Below the pieces are notes generated by a model that was not told the DNA's origin, did not search any database, and saw only the letters and a program-made list of their open reading frames with translations. A DNA stretch of 64,000 bases from positions 12,398,501 through 12,462,500 of the forward strand of contig NC_088320.1 in assembly GCF_910592395.1 (NCBI RefSeq), in the 5' to 3' direction. The position numbers were made by a program, and so were the translations under genes. The stretch's first letter is position 1. Every line of letters starts with the position of its first letter. The DNA is from Lineus longissimus. Lineage: Eukaryota; Nemertea; Pilidiophora; Heteronemertea; Lineidae. Positions 48,757-60,926 of the stretch are shown piece after piece.

Positions 48757-49373
48757 GCCAGGTTAGTTGTGACCTTGTCTACTAAAGCACCAATCTTGAT
48801 GTTTGTGTGCTTTATATACATTCTTTCAATACAATCCTGCAGATTCTTTGATGTTTTTGTTGTGATATCCCGTTCGTTGTAGGCTGCTAGTGTACTGTAA
48901 CTGTACATGCTACACTGTACATTTAACTGTTTACATTTATGTACGTGAAAATACACTGTGCAGTGTGTCTTGCCTACCTGTTTTGCTGTTTTATCATGAT
49001 CATGTATTGTAGACCTGTGTGGTGGTACTCGTAGCCTTGTCAGAAAACTATTGTGATGTACATAATACTGTTACACTATACGTCTTTGGTTTCAGGAAGT
49101 GTTCGCAAACATGCCTATCAGAAGCAGTCAACAGACAAGGCCATCGCAGAGAAAATGTCAACATGGTTCACGAATGCGCGTGATCGAGGACTAGGAGGAA
49201 AACGTGCGGCGAGAGGAGTTGAAGTCGTCAATGAACAACAATTGCCAGGTGGAAATGACCCTGCCCTGCCAGAGCCACAAAATACTGATAGTGACAATTA
49301 AGAATATTATATAACCATAGTGATGAACAGTGACTTGCCAAAACATGGAAATGCAGGACAAAATCTCAGGTTT
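48757..49373 (+). repeat. Tandem duplication, copy 2
   Basis: Second copy of 48124-48756, with a few substitutions and small indels ('gtctaaagc' to 'gtctactaaagc'). Confidence 0.95.
49096..49301 (+). CDS. Terminal exon, copy 2
   Basis: Identical reading to 48473-48678, with acceptor, frame and stop kept. The one coding change I saw is Met to Leu (AMPEP to ALPEP). An AATAAA at 49441 lies 140 bp past the stop and probably ends the transcript. Either copy could serve as the last exon. Confidence 0.6.
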
Positions 49374-49440
49374 ATTCAATGACATTGGTGCTTTGACATT
49401 GTTGATACTCAGTATCAACTGCAATTCATTATAGAAATCA

Positions 49441-49446
49441 AATAAA
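49441..49446 (+). terminator. Polyadenylation signal AATAAA
   Basis: Canonical hexamer downstream of both terminal exons; the first one I see after copy 2. Confidence 0.5.
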
Positions 49447-49639
49447 TATTTTCATTTTTTTATCATACATTTTGTTTCGTTTTTCCATTCTCAATGAACT
49501 CAACTCAGTGTCCCCATGCAATCCCTTTTTGAGACAACGTGTCTGGGGATGACATAGACTATTCAAAGAAGTGTAGAACACATCAGACCAGGTGGGCACT
49601 TACTGGGATTTACAGGGGTTTAAGGTGGTGCTTGCCCAT

Positions 49640-49845
49640 GCAACCCCCACGTCATACCCAGTTACCCCACTTTGCCCAGATGGTACCCACATGGGCGTCC
49701 ACGGTGCAAAACACATATGGGCCCCACATGGTTGAAGTGGGCCCCATGTTTCCCATCTGGGCCCCATATGGTTTGTTTAGATGGGGCCCATATTGGCAAC
49801 CCAGATTGCCCATTTGGCACCCATATGGGTCATATGTAATTTGCT
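49640..49845. repeat. Degenerate short-motif array
   Basis: Loose repeats of 'gggccccatatgg/cccatatgggc' type (many GGGCCC, CATATGG and CCCATTTGG). This looks like simple expansion rather than coding sequence, despite the 102-codon frame. Confidence 0.6.
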
Positions 49846-49945
49846 AGCTCTGTTCACCATCCCAAATAGCAATATTGCCAATTGGGCCGGACAATCACGA
49901 AAAACCCCAAATATTATACATTTCGTCCTGAATAATTCTTAGACA
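49846..49945 (+). repeat. Dispersed 100-bp repeat, also at 32650-32750
   Basis: 'agctctgttcaccatcccaa' to 'gataattctta' is shared with few differences. Confidence 0.85.
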
Positions 49946-50034
49946 AAGAAAACGTGCTCTTCTTCTCGATTTACGTACTTTACTTCAAAAAAGTCAGTTT
50001 TAACACTACTGCACAAATATAGAGTGGTCTTAAA

Positions 50035-50390
50035 GTTCCATTTGGATAGAGATTTGACGGACTGACTTGGAAATTCATTCCAACCATGCAACTGTTTCAG
50101 AAATGAGAAAAAGCTCCTGGGTGTCATGACATGCATGATGTGTCTTGCCTCTGCATTTTTGTACTCAGACATGTCAGAGGGTTTTCAACTTTCATATCAT
50201 TGAAGAAATAATTCATTCCAATCTACAAGTATATCAATCACATCATTTATTTAAAAATCGTCTGCTAGGACATACAGGACAACGTCGGTGGAGACAGTTG
50301 TGACATTTCAATTTTCATTGCATAGAGATTTGACGGACTGATTTGGAAATTCATTCCAACCATCCTGGGTGTCATGACATGCATTCAATT
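50035..50390. repeat. Local duplication
   Basis: 'agagatttgacggactga.ttggaaattcattccaacca' with 'ctgggtgtcatgacatgcat' occurs near 50045 and 50325; the second copy lacks the middle. Confidence 0.75.
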
Positions 50391-51537
50391 ATTATTTCAC
50401 CACAAAGAGCTGCTTCTGTCAGCAGATATGAGACAGCTACCGGGGCGGGGACTATTTCTTTATTGGGCCTTATTGTTGAACGTATCCAAGGAATTCTATT
50501 TTTAGAGTCCAATGGGGGGGGGGGGGCGTCCCCCAATGTACTGACTAAAACCTGTCACTTTCAGAGAACGGGGAGGGGGTTTGGGGGACTCATCCCTCAA
50601 TGTACTGGCTAAATATGTCAGAAGGACGGGGGTTTGGGGGGCTCCCCCATGTCAAACAGTTGTGTGAGTTCACTAGAGCTTGGTATCACGAAGTTCGTCG
50701 TCCAAGACTCGCAGAAGAGTAGCTTTGACGAGATTTGAATCGTATCTTGAACTGTTGAAGCCGAGGATAGGAAACTCCGAACAATAGTCCCTCGATCAGC
50801 TCACAGCCGAGAGCGACGACAGTCTTGTGCATGGTGACTTCTAGATCGAAATCTTTCTTTTCAGAGTCATTTTGGCCGATTCTGAGATCGCCCTCGGTGC
50901 AGCTGACGCTGCTCCAAACTGTTCAACACCCAGCCATGGGTACCCAGCAAGATAAGTTGGACTCCTTAGAGATGTTTTGCAGGTGACCCACCATCGATTT
51001 CACCAACTCTTGTACATGAACATTAACGAAGCAGCACGCATCTGTAAAACCTCGCACGTTTAATTGGAACATATACAAACGCTGATGGGTTTATGTTTCG
51101 TAGTCCAGCTGGTTTTCGCCGATGCCTCTATCTGCTTCCGTTAATGGTCGATCACACGGAATCAACGTGGACTCGAAATCAAATGTTGTAAAAAAACGGG
51201 TAAAAACGATTCTCATCGGTGATTCCGATGTGATCGAGCTCCTCAAATCTTCCATTTCCCTGGTAATTTCAACTTGGTAGCATTACTCCACGTCCACTGA
51301 TGCCTCAATAAGTTATGTATACACGTAAACATCTTGTCGCAATTGCGACATCTCAAACGTTTTGAATAATTGCCCAAGTCGGTTATCAAACTGACGTGAT
51401 CGCGAAAAACATTCAAATCCAATACGCTAGGATATCGGCCTAATTTCTACGACGATTTTTATATTATGATGACACTGGCATCTGGCCCCTGCTATTGAAC
51501 CCATGCTCCATAGCCTCAACAACCCCCTGCTCCGTAG
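50391..51537. other. No recognised gene
   Basis: G-runs at 50514-50526 and two imperfect copies of 'ccccaatgtactg.ctaaa' near 50530 and 50590. The rest has no supported exon. Confidence 0.5.
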
Positions 51538-51837
51538 CTACACCATCCCCTCGATCCCGTTATCCCCAACCACACCCTCCAATTGGTCATCGTTGTCGTC
51601 AGTCTGTAGGTCATTGTCCTGAGTCATCGAGTACATATTAATAGCCGTTTGAAAACCTTCCTCGGCTTTAGGAATGTCCATAATGTCAATGCCCCCGTAT
51701 TGATTAATTTGTTCGTGTCGACGACCAGAGAAATCTATCCATGTTTGTAAAAGTACCTTTGCCTCTTTGGTAAACGGCTTCTTCTTATCTTCGGGCCTTT
51801 TGCCGTGTGCTGCACGATGTCGCGAGATACCAAAAGC
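51538..51837 (-). CDS. Terminal exon, unknown protein
   Basis: After 'GCTTTTTCCAG' the frame (phase 0) encodes 99 residues, with 'ISRHRAAHGKRPEDKKKPFT' and 'KEAKVLLQTWIDFSGRRHEQ', then an Asp-rich end and a stop at 51538. The basic Lys/Arg start and 'FTKEAK' helix suggest a DNA-binding tail (weak). It lies on the same strand, downstream of exons at 57403-55532, and in phase 0. It may be that gene's end, but the linking donor was not found. Confidence 0.5.
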   Translation of the reverse strand, partial: AFGISRHRAAHGKRPEDKKKPFTKEAKVLLQTWIDFSGRRHEQINQYGGIDIMDIPKAEEGFQTAINMYSMTQDNDLQTDDNDDQLEGVVGDNGIEGMV

Positions 51838-52351
51838 CTGGAAAAAGCAAAGGTTATGTGAAAAGGATTTACCAGTTTTCGGATGATTATCAAGACTAAT
51901 TATCGAACGGTGATGTTTGATAAACTTTGGAAGCTGGACATTTGAACCGAGAGGGAAGGATGTCCCAACCAAGCCAATATATACACTTATGCACAAGCAA
52001 TCCGACATGCATACCCTATACTGGGATCAAACACCCAATGGAACCCATCACCCAAAAGTATTAACGTCTGGATCCTACACCAGAATTAACCAATGCTTCC
52101 AAACCCAGCACAATCCCACATGTTTTAATTTAAATACAACATCAAGAAATAGGGGGATAAACGATATTAAATTCGAAAAACCGTACCAAACTTGAAGAGC
52201 TCAAACACGGGCGCCATCAATCAAATTCTATGCGGTGACGTCACTCATCACGAGGATTGTCACTTGGGGTGCGACAAAATCCAGAATCTGGGGGTGACTT
52301 AGTGTGTTTGACCTCTGACCCGTCTAGTTGGCCGTTACGTGTCGCCCCTGT

Positions 52352-53304
52352 TAGGCCATGGGACGAGTGTGAAAAATGTGAAGTTCCGTTTGACAAATTA
52401 GTGTGCAAATTGAAAACAGTCGTTTTTGGGTAATATGGGGGTGCTGATTTAAAAAATCAATTTTTCTCCCGCGTCAAGTTGCACATTAAGTCAGAAATGA
52501 GACCCTTAATAGGGCCTAATGGTCCCAAAGTAGGGGTCAAAAAGTTGATGTCATCGAAACATGTCAACATGGGTATCAAAATGAAGGTCTATGGGGGTAC
52601 TTTAACATTGCATAGTTTTTGGCCCCCTTAACGAGCCGTGGGACCCCCAGGGAGGGTCAAAAAGGGCAAAAGTGGAAACTTTGACCGCCTCCCATGAGTT
52701 TCATGGGCACCGCATGTGGATAAAAACGTTTTTATTCGACAGTACTCACATAGACCTTTTCATAGATACCCATGACGACACCCTTGGGCAAAAGGTTTTC
52801 GAGATCTTAAATTTGGAGCCTAAAAAGGGGTCAAAATTACTATCTCGGCAACCCTTACCCCGAGAGTGTTGTCATGGGTATCATTTTGAAGGTCTATACG
52901 ATTACTGTCAAATAAAACAGTTTTTATCCATTTATAGTCCCTGAAGATCGTGGGACAGGGTCAAAGTTACCACTTTTGCCCTTTTTGACCCTCCCTGGGG
53001 GGTCCCACGGTTCGTTAAGGGGGTCAAAAACTATGCAATGTTAAAGTACCCCCATAGACCTTCATTTTGATACCCATGTTGACATGTTTCGATGACATCA
53101 ACTTTTTGACCCCTACTTTGGGACCATTAGGCCCTATTAAGGGTCTCATTTCTGACTTAATGTGCAACTTTACGCGGGAGAAAAATTGATTTTTGAAATC
53201 AGCACCCCCATATTACCCAAAAACGACTGTTTTCAATTTGCCCGCTAATTTGTCAAACGGAATCCTTTTTCTAGACACATTTTTGCCACTCGTCCCATGG
53301 CCTA
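52352..53304. repeat. 953-bp imperfect palindrome (foldback element)
   Basis: 'taggccatgggacgagtg' at the left pairs with 'cactcgtcccatggccta' at the right. The arms stay paired through 'gggtcaaaaagttgatgtca', 'cccttaacgagccgtgggac' and on to the centre near 52828, where 'ggataaaaac..' pairs with '..gtttttatcc'. Inner arms are more diverged than outer ones. No ORF is supported. Confidence 0.93.
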
Positions 53305-53473
53305 TGTTTCTACATGACAACAACATGTTTGTGGCCCACCAGATAAGTTTTGATTTGAGAACACGTCTCATGGTCGTCATAAATAAAGATACCCGACAGG
53401 AACATAAGAAAAAACCCTTTGTTGCTAATTGTAATTATAATATTTTGCCACTTGCTTAAAAGTACCACCATAT

Positions 53474-53850
53474 TGTTATGTATAGTTTAGACCCCTCCAT
53501 GAGGAGCCTCAGCATTAGGACCCTCCGTCACGTGACCACGTGGAAGGATGCTAGGCAAGGTATAAACTGGGTCAAGCCATCAGAAGTGCGCGGACCTCCG
53601 TCTGTATAGGCCATGCTTGAGTTTCCCTTGAGTTTCGGAGTTATCTTGCTGGTCATCCAACCTTGCCGTGAAGTGCACCGCTGTTAGGATTCTTGTGGTG
53701 AATAAACTATATAAAAGAATGTGATTCGTCAGCTCCATTTATGATGTACGATCCCAACATGACATGGTGGAGAACCGGCTTTTCGACACGGATAGATAAT
53801 AACTTTTCTTCGATCGGGACTTTCCTCTCGCACGTGCTATTTTCCGACTT
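53474..53850 (+). mobile_element. LTR (286 bp) and leader, retrotransposon relic
   Basis: TGTTATGTATAG..GATCCCAACA (53474-53759) has TG..CA ends, AATAAA and TATATAAA near its right side, and is followed within 5 bp by 'TGGTGGAGAACCGG', a primer-binding-site-like start. No pol sequence or second LTR is seen. A truncated or solo element. Confidence 0.55.
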
Positions 53851-54207
53851 TCGGATATTCCATCATTCTAGATGCCTTAGAATTACCCTCTAATGGCAAA
53901 TATATTCAAGTTGAACATCATAACGGCCTATATATATATATATGAAACCTATCGTAGAGATATAATTTTGCATTATATATTTTTGTTTTATTCATCTACA
54001 TAAAAATAGGCAGCTTTCTCTATAATACATAGCAATATATAAGGAGATCATATCATTTTTAAGCCATACATTTGCTGCACATGATCAAACATCATAAAGT
54101 GAAAATCCTTAGTGCCCGTGGAATGACAATATGAATGAACAATTTGTGAATACTTACTATACACGAACATGTACGAAAGTACCCAGAGGCTGAACCATCA
54201 TGGGACT

Positions 54208-54675
54208 TTAAAGCCGTGTTCACACTAAAGCCGTTTTCCATTAAATCATTCAAAATGCTCCCTCACCCAACGGTAAAAACGCTCCTATACTATTCACACT
54301 GCCCTGTATCATTTTAAAACTCGGGGATAACCATTCATACCGGCATTGTTATATCAATAGGGCAGTTATGAGCGATACATCCTGGCACCAGTGATTTTCA
54401 ATAAACATAACAGTACTCAAGTTGCCAATGCCATGAAAGGGATGTACGATCAGTTGCGTAAGCCTGGCGGTTAGGGTTCTACCCGTATTGCAGTGCTACA
54501 CTGTTGGGACTTACATCAATTAAACCAGAACTGTGGGAGGAAAACGCTTAAATTGGCGATTTAGCCCCGAGTATTTTCAATCGTTGTAGGCCTTGTGTAT
54601 CAATAGCTACATATCGTTATAACTCGCTGGAACGTTCCTATATCGTTTTAAAGCTCTAGTGTGAACACAGCTTAA
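54208..54675. mobile_element. MITE, ~468 bp
   Basis: 'ttaaagccgtgttcacacta' pairs with 'tagtgtgaacacagcttaa'. The interior is non-coding. The target duplication is unclear. Confidence 0.75.
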
Positions 54676-55295
54676 GACTTGTTTCATTGATGGAACGATG
54701 CACTAAAATGTTAACCAGCATAATTTACCTCCGCTCTAGCCAGAAATGAAAGGTCATAACCGGCCCTTTCCTAACATCCTGCTACAAAACTTTGTGTATG
54801 TCTGACAAATGGTTCTCGAATTACTGAACATCTTGCCCCACTAATGTATCCAATCACTCAACCAGGCTCTTTCCTCACCTGCAATAAGTAGATCAAGGTC
54901 CTAATCCCCGAAGGGGAAATTCAGAAGGCTCCACTCTATACACTGTGACACTAAATTTCTGCCTTTTCTATTGTGTGTTCATGTGTTCAGCCTTCCACCT
55001 CCAAAGTAGGATTTCCATAACTTTCTAAAAGTTAAGAGGCAGAAGCCTTTCAAATTGACTTCAGTGGTGATGGTGTGAAATCATGAAACTGGTTATTCGA
55101 ACAAGTTTCATATCCAACATATCTGGAATCCCTAATCTAAATGTAAAGGGTGAAGGGAGCACAGTTAAAAGAGCGTAGTGACCTTAGGAAGGATCATTGT
55201 GAAGAAAGCAAAAATCAAAAAAGATGATTGCCTGGCCCGCCAAATGGATTTTACACAGAGCAAAAACCAATTTGGTACCTCCCTTAAAATGCTCC

Positions 55296-57403
55296 CTAAT
55301 CCCTTAAAAATCCATGCAAAAGCTTGGGCAAGTGGGACTCAGCAGTGTCATTTGATAGGAACAGCAAGTACCGCATGATATATATCAACACACTACGATC
55401 ACTTCTTGCAAGCATATCATATGCTCTGGTATAATAGATAGTGGCAATATGAGGAGCATCTTCTCGTGGAGGCTTTTTCTGCACCTCTCTGAAGGCAGCA
55501 ACATCATTCAACTCCATACAGGTCAATCTCACCTGAAAAAAACGAGAAATACAAATTGGCAATTTTCTAAATGCGAGACACATACTAAGTAATCAAGGGC
55601 AAAGTCGAAATGACCCACCTTCAGTTTACAGTTCAGGTCAGAAATGACCCACCATCAGTTATCTGCAGCCAGTTCAGTTATTTCGCAGCAGGAGTTGCAG
55701 GACCAGTGTGCAGTCAGAGCATAATTCCTGCATAAGTCGAACAAATATCTATGCAAAAGCAACCTGAAGGATGAATTATCGGATAAAAGAAATACTTTTT
55801 ATGCTCATTCAACTTAGCAATTACTCAGATATGGTAGTATTTCATCCCAATCCCTCACCAACACCATAATCTGTCAGAACATGAAATAGTAAGATACTTT
55901 TCCCACACTTTTTTGGCATGAACGGACGGACATTCACGGCACGTGATGTAGATTAGATATCATGATACCTCAATATTCAAGGCCCTGAAAACAATGGCAA
56001 GGCCTTTTTTCAAACCTTGGTGTAATAACCTTGACAGGAGGAACAACTAAGTCGCTTCAAAGGTATCAGCATCGCCACCGCTGTTGCCCTGCTCTCGCAT
56101 TCAGCTGTCTTATGAAAATAGGATGAAACCTACCCACGTTGCCTCAACGGTCAGGCCAAGGATCATGCGCTTGTTGTTAACCTCTTTTAAACAGGAACGA
56201 TCAATGTCTGCTAGAAGTTCGATTCCGAGCTGTCCACGTAGTCTGCTGCTGAACTCAACCCTATCGTCATCAATAATATCTGAGGGGTTTCTGTCGCCAG
56301 TATCACCATCCTCATCATTATCAATATCATCATCATACTCATCATCATCAGCAGCAGCAGCAGCATTAACTCCTCCAACATTATCTCTTCCTTCGGTTCT
56401 TTGTACCTTTGAAATGCGTTGCTTTCTCTTTCGACAGTGAAGTTTCTTCCTTTTTGCTCCTTTTTTCACCTGAAAAATGACTTTATAACCTAAGATGCTT
56501 TTACTTTAAAAAACATCTCTGACTAAAAGAGTAGTCAGATAAGAAACAGGGAGGGTAGGTGCCTTCCCTATTCAAACATGTCTGAAGGAAGGGAAATTGT
56601 CCTTTTGGACCATATGCTCACCTGTAGAGCCAAGACAATAACAGAGATTGCGTTACTTCATGACGCACTTTATTTCGACCTCCATGACTATGAAAAGTAG
56701 GACTAATGAACAACAAAGAATCTCAGACTAGATGTCACATTCTTAGTTTGCACCATAAAAATCTCAGCTAATTATGCCACTAAAGCTAAGCGCACACGGG
56801 CGACAAAATGATGTTGCCCGTCTGCGGGCAACAAAAACAAATGCTTTTCGAAAACTGTTTCAAAACAAATGTTTTCTAAATGCAATTCATTTTTGACCTA
56901 GTCAAAATGTTTTTCATCAAAACGTCGCCCCCCCGTTTTGGGGTGACTGCAACGCAACGTAAAACATTTTTGCGTCATCGTCGTTGACATCAGCTAATCA
57001 TGAAGCAATCAGCGTCATGTGATACCATTACCAAGCCAGGTCAATGCGCGGGTGTGACGGATCACGCGCAACCAATGGTTACCCCTTGTTTTTGATGTGA
57101 CCTGTGACGTGACCATGACATTTTGTCTCCCGTGTGCGGGTGATCGAAACAAACACTACAAAAATGCAAAACAAACAACTGAAAACAAATGCTCTCAGTT
57201 TTGCTGTCAGTGTCATTTTGTCGCCTGTGTGCACTTAGCTTTGTGATCATGGATGATAAATGTTCACATACCTCCGCAACTGTGACAACTATTGTTGGGG
57301 CATCCTCACACCTGTCATAAGATTCATGATCTTCATAATCATAGCGGAGATCATTAATGGATGTTACCTCCATTCCACCCATCATCAAACTCCGCTTTAC
57401 CAT
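55296..57403 (-). CDS. Unknown acidic protein, 5' exons
   Basis: The first exon 57403-57272 has a good start context (GCCATGG) and ends VTVAE|GTATGT (44 codons). Exon 56469-56134 (112 codons) is very basic at first, then has a long Ala/Asp-rich acidic run and 'RVEFSSRLRGQLGIELLADI'. Exon 55532 onwards encodes 'VRLTCMELNDVAAFREV..' and 'IYYTRAYDMLARSDR'; its donor is not resolved (55296 is the stop if it runs on). All junctions are phase 0. No known family is recognised. The charge pattern suggests a nuclear protein (inference). The exon at 51837-51538 may finish it. Confidence 0.6.
56782..57242. mobile_element. MITE, ~461 bp, in an intron
   Basis: 'aaagctaagcgcacacgggc' pairs with the inverted end 'gcctgtgtgcacttagcttt', then 'gacaaaatga' continues the TIR. 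The interior has repeated 'aaaacaaatg' motifs and no ORF. Inserted between two exons of the 57403 gene. Confidence 0.85.
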
Positions 57404-57673
57404 GGCTGGACTGCAGTGGATTTAAAAGAAAAGGAAGAGGGGATGGTCACTCAGAAAGCCTTTTACAATCATTAGACACATTATAAAAACTTTACATACA
57501 CCGTCATTCAATATTCTACCGAATAAATAATAGTTATACTGCAAAACCATATAGACAGACTGGAATAAAATGCCAACACAGGCATGACTACATCACAACA
57601 ATTTCTCTAATCTTCTGAGCACAAAATATGTCTTTCCATTAACCACATGTTGTAATTTACAGAAAGTATGCAC

Positions 57674-60163
57674 TACTGTAAAACGGGAAATTTTTGCGGC
57701 TGGTTATTTTCGCGGATTTGCAAAAATTCATTGAAATAATTAAATTTTACGCTTCTTATTTTTGCGGATCAGACAACATCTTTCAATAATCTCTATCTAA
57801 AATTCCTATTTTGCGGTTTTTATTTTTGCAGATCACAGACACCTGCAAATATAGCAAAATGAACAAGCACAGACACTGCACTAACCCACAGCGCCATGGG
57901 CAAAGGTGAAGTGCGGGCTGTGAGGGTATTTGTTCTTTGTGATTGGGGATTACGAGAACTTAGGATGGTTCGTAGATTACACTCAAACAAAGCCCTGCTG
58001 AAATTGGCCTAACACCACTTTTAGGTAGGAAAATGAAGAAATCCAACATATCATCATGTATTATCATCAATAAAGGCTACAATGAAAATTTGGTGAGGAA
58101 CCGACCTTAACTGAGAGAGTAATGGCAGATTTTGTTCCATCACAATGCCTCCTGGAGGCTGAACCATGCATTGGGGCGGGGGAATTTCGGAAGGTAACTT
58201 TGTAACTTACACCAACACAGACTGTTGACAGAGCACTTAACTACAATATGAAAAGGAAATATTGAGGCGTTCTTGAATTATCAGTCGGATTGTGGTCAAT
58301 AAATGTTTTTCATGTCATACCACCTATTGGACAGAAAAATTGATAAAATCAAGACAATGTACGGTATATCATGTGGTATCACCAGTAATGCCTACCATAA
58401 AAATTTGGTGAAACACCGACCTTTACCTAGGGACTTATGGCAAAATTTGTTTTTTCAGAAAGTGCCCCTTAGTGGCTAAACTATGAATCGGATAGCGTTG
58501 GATTTCGTTCTTGAGTTATTGATTGGACGTCGCCCAATACAAGTTTTTCATGACACGCCACCTATAGGACAGAAAAATCAATAAAATCAGAAAATCGTAC
58601 GACATATAGTGGGGTATCAACAGTAAAGCCTACCATAAAAATTTGGGGGAAAACCGACATTACCTAGGAACCTGTGGCAAATATTGTTTTTACGCAAAGC
58701 GCCCCCTGGCTGCTAAACCATGAACCGGATCGGGTCAGATTTCGAAAGGAAACCACGTCTACTGACATAGCATACATGCACAAAAGATGAATCGAAAATA
58801 TTCAGTCGTTCTTAAGTTATCGATCGGACGTCGCCCAAGACGAGTTTTTCATGACACGCCACCTATGGGGCAGAAAAATCAATAAAATCAGAAAATCGTA
58901 CGTCATACAGTGTGGTATCACCAGTAGAGCCTACCATAAAAATTTGGTGAAAAACCGACATTTACCTAGGGACCTATGGCAAATTTTGTTTTTACACAAA
59001 GCGCCCCCTGGCTGCTAAACCATGAACCGGATCGGGTCGGATTTCAAAAGGGAAACCACGTCTACTGACATAGCATACATGCACAAAAGATGACTCGAAA
59101 ATATTCAGTCGTTCCTAAGTTATCGATCGGACTTCGCCCGATACGAGTTTTTCATGACACGCCACCTTTAGGGCAGAAAAATCAATAAAATCAGAAAATT
59201 GTACGTCACACATTGTGGTATCACCAGTAAAGCCTACCATAAAAATTTGGTGAAAAACCGACATTACCTAGGAACCTGTGGCAAATATTGTTTTTACGCA
59301 AAGCGCCCCCTGGCTGCTAAACCATGAACCGGATCGGGTCAGATTTCGAAAGGAAACCACGTCTACTGACATAGCATACATGCACAAAAGATGAATCGAA
59401 AATATTCAGTCGTTCTTAAGTTATCGATCGGACGTCGCCCAAGACGAGTTTTTCATGACACGCCACCCATGGGGCAGAAAAATCAATAAAATCAGAAAAT
59501 CGTACGTCATACAGTGTGGTATCACCAGTAGAGCCTACCATAAAAATTTGGTGAAAAACCGACATTTACCTAGGGACCTATGGCAAATTTTGTTTTTACA
59601 CAAAGCGCCCCCTGGCTGCTAAACCATGAACCGGATCGGGTCGGATTTCAAAAGGGAAACCACGTCTACTGACATAGCATACATGCACAAAAGATGACTC
59701 GAAAATATTCAGTCGTTCTTAAGTTATCGATCGGACTTCGCCCGATACGAGTTTTTCATGACACGCCACCTTTAGGGCAGAAAAATCAATAAAATCAGAA
59801 AATTGTACGTCACACAGTGTGGTATCACCAGTAAAGCCTACCATAAAAATTTGGTGAAAAATCTACCTTTACCTAGGGACCTATGGCAAATTTTGTTTTT
59901 ACACAAAGCGCCCCCTGGCTGCTAAACCATGAACCGGATCGGGTCGGATTTCGAAAGGAAACCACGTCTACTGACATAGCATACATGCACAAAAGATGAA
60001 TCGAAAATATTCAGTCGTTCTTAAGTTATTTATCGGACAAGCGAAATGTCCCATGATCAAGTGATCAAGTGATCAAGTGATCCAATGACTCCTATACACT
60101 GTCACGTCAAGCCCACACCTGCGCTGTAGGAAAAATACCGCGAAAATTTCCAGTTTTACAGTA
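57674..60163. mobile_element. 2.49-kb TIR element with a satellite core
   Basis: Ends TACTGTAAAAC..GTTTTACAGTA and is flanked by TGCAC at 57669-57673 and 60164-60168. The left subterminal part is 'ttttgcggctggttattttcgcgg'. The interior from about 58050 is a tandem satellite. No transposase was found. Confidence 0.8.
58050..60060 (+). repeat. ~302-bp satellite, six to seven units, with 604-bp higher-order pattern
   Basis: Cue 'cctaccataaaaattt' occurs at 58391, 58629, 58930, 59233, 59534 and 59837. Units at 58629 and 59233 share one set of variants ('gacattacctaggaacctgt'). Those at 58930 and 59534 share another ('tttacctagggacctatgg'). Unit length and the 'gcgccccctgg..g' and 'ggatcgg' positions recall R1, so the two satellites are probably distant relatives. 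Confidence 0.95.
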
Positions 60164-60168
60164 TGCAC

Positions 60169-60926
60169 CTGTATCATTCTTCCACATGACTACACTCTGG
60201 GGAAGCGATAGTGCAGTAGAAGCAAGTCATTCTCATGTTCAAGAGGTCTCCCGACTCAGTCACTGATTGGTTCGTCTACTTAGCATTTTCAAGTTAGCGC
60301 ATTCTGGTTGGCCCCAGTACTGTTTTAAAAACAGATACTATTTTTGCGTGCAGGATATTTTCGCGAATTACGCAGTTGCAAAATCTCTTGCTTTTCATGT
60401 TTTTTTTACTAGAATTCCATGTCAATTGTCATTGTTGCCACATTTACACAGAGGCAAACACTGTATCATCCAGCTAGGTTCAGATGCCAGTATCTGTCTC
60501 ATGCTGTTCATTCTGGCATGTCTGGATCCGAATTGGAAAGGTTTTCCAGAGAGTGCTCTCCCGAATACCACTAAAAATGGGTATGTACACTTTTCAAAAC
60601 GGCTGCACCACACTTGGCCCAATGCGCATTCGATTCGATTTGAAATTTTCGTACTTAGGACACGCAAGATAGATTTACCCGCCCTCACACAACAGTTTTA
60701 CTAGCTTTCGTCCAGTCTTAGACTTTTTTTTATACAGAAATGATGAACTAAAAATGGTGTCCGACATTCAAATGAGGACTGCCTAAGAATTTAGATTTGT
60801 CAAAACAAGTGCGAATAGCCAATATATCATGTGTAGTCGTTTTTCAGGACTTTATGCAGACAAATGCCCCCGCCCTTTCAAGAAGATCATCAAGACAGAA
60901 ACTACCTTTTGCGCATTTGCACTGAA
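60169..60926. other. No recognised gene
   Basis: A 145-codon plus-strand frame (60267-60704) overlaps an equally open minus-strand frame. It shows no motif and no splice context, so coding is not supported. Confidence 0.5.

Noticed and set aside
49539-49847. 102-codon ORF
   Set aside because: Runs through a GGGCCC/CATATGG motif array; composition reflects the repeat.
56084-56440. 118-codon plus-strand Ser-rich ORF
   Set aside because: Antisense of the Asp-rich exon at 56134-56469, which has proper splice borders.
60267-60704. 145-codon plus-strand ORF
   Set aside because: No motif, and the opposite strand is equally open.
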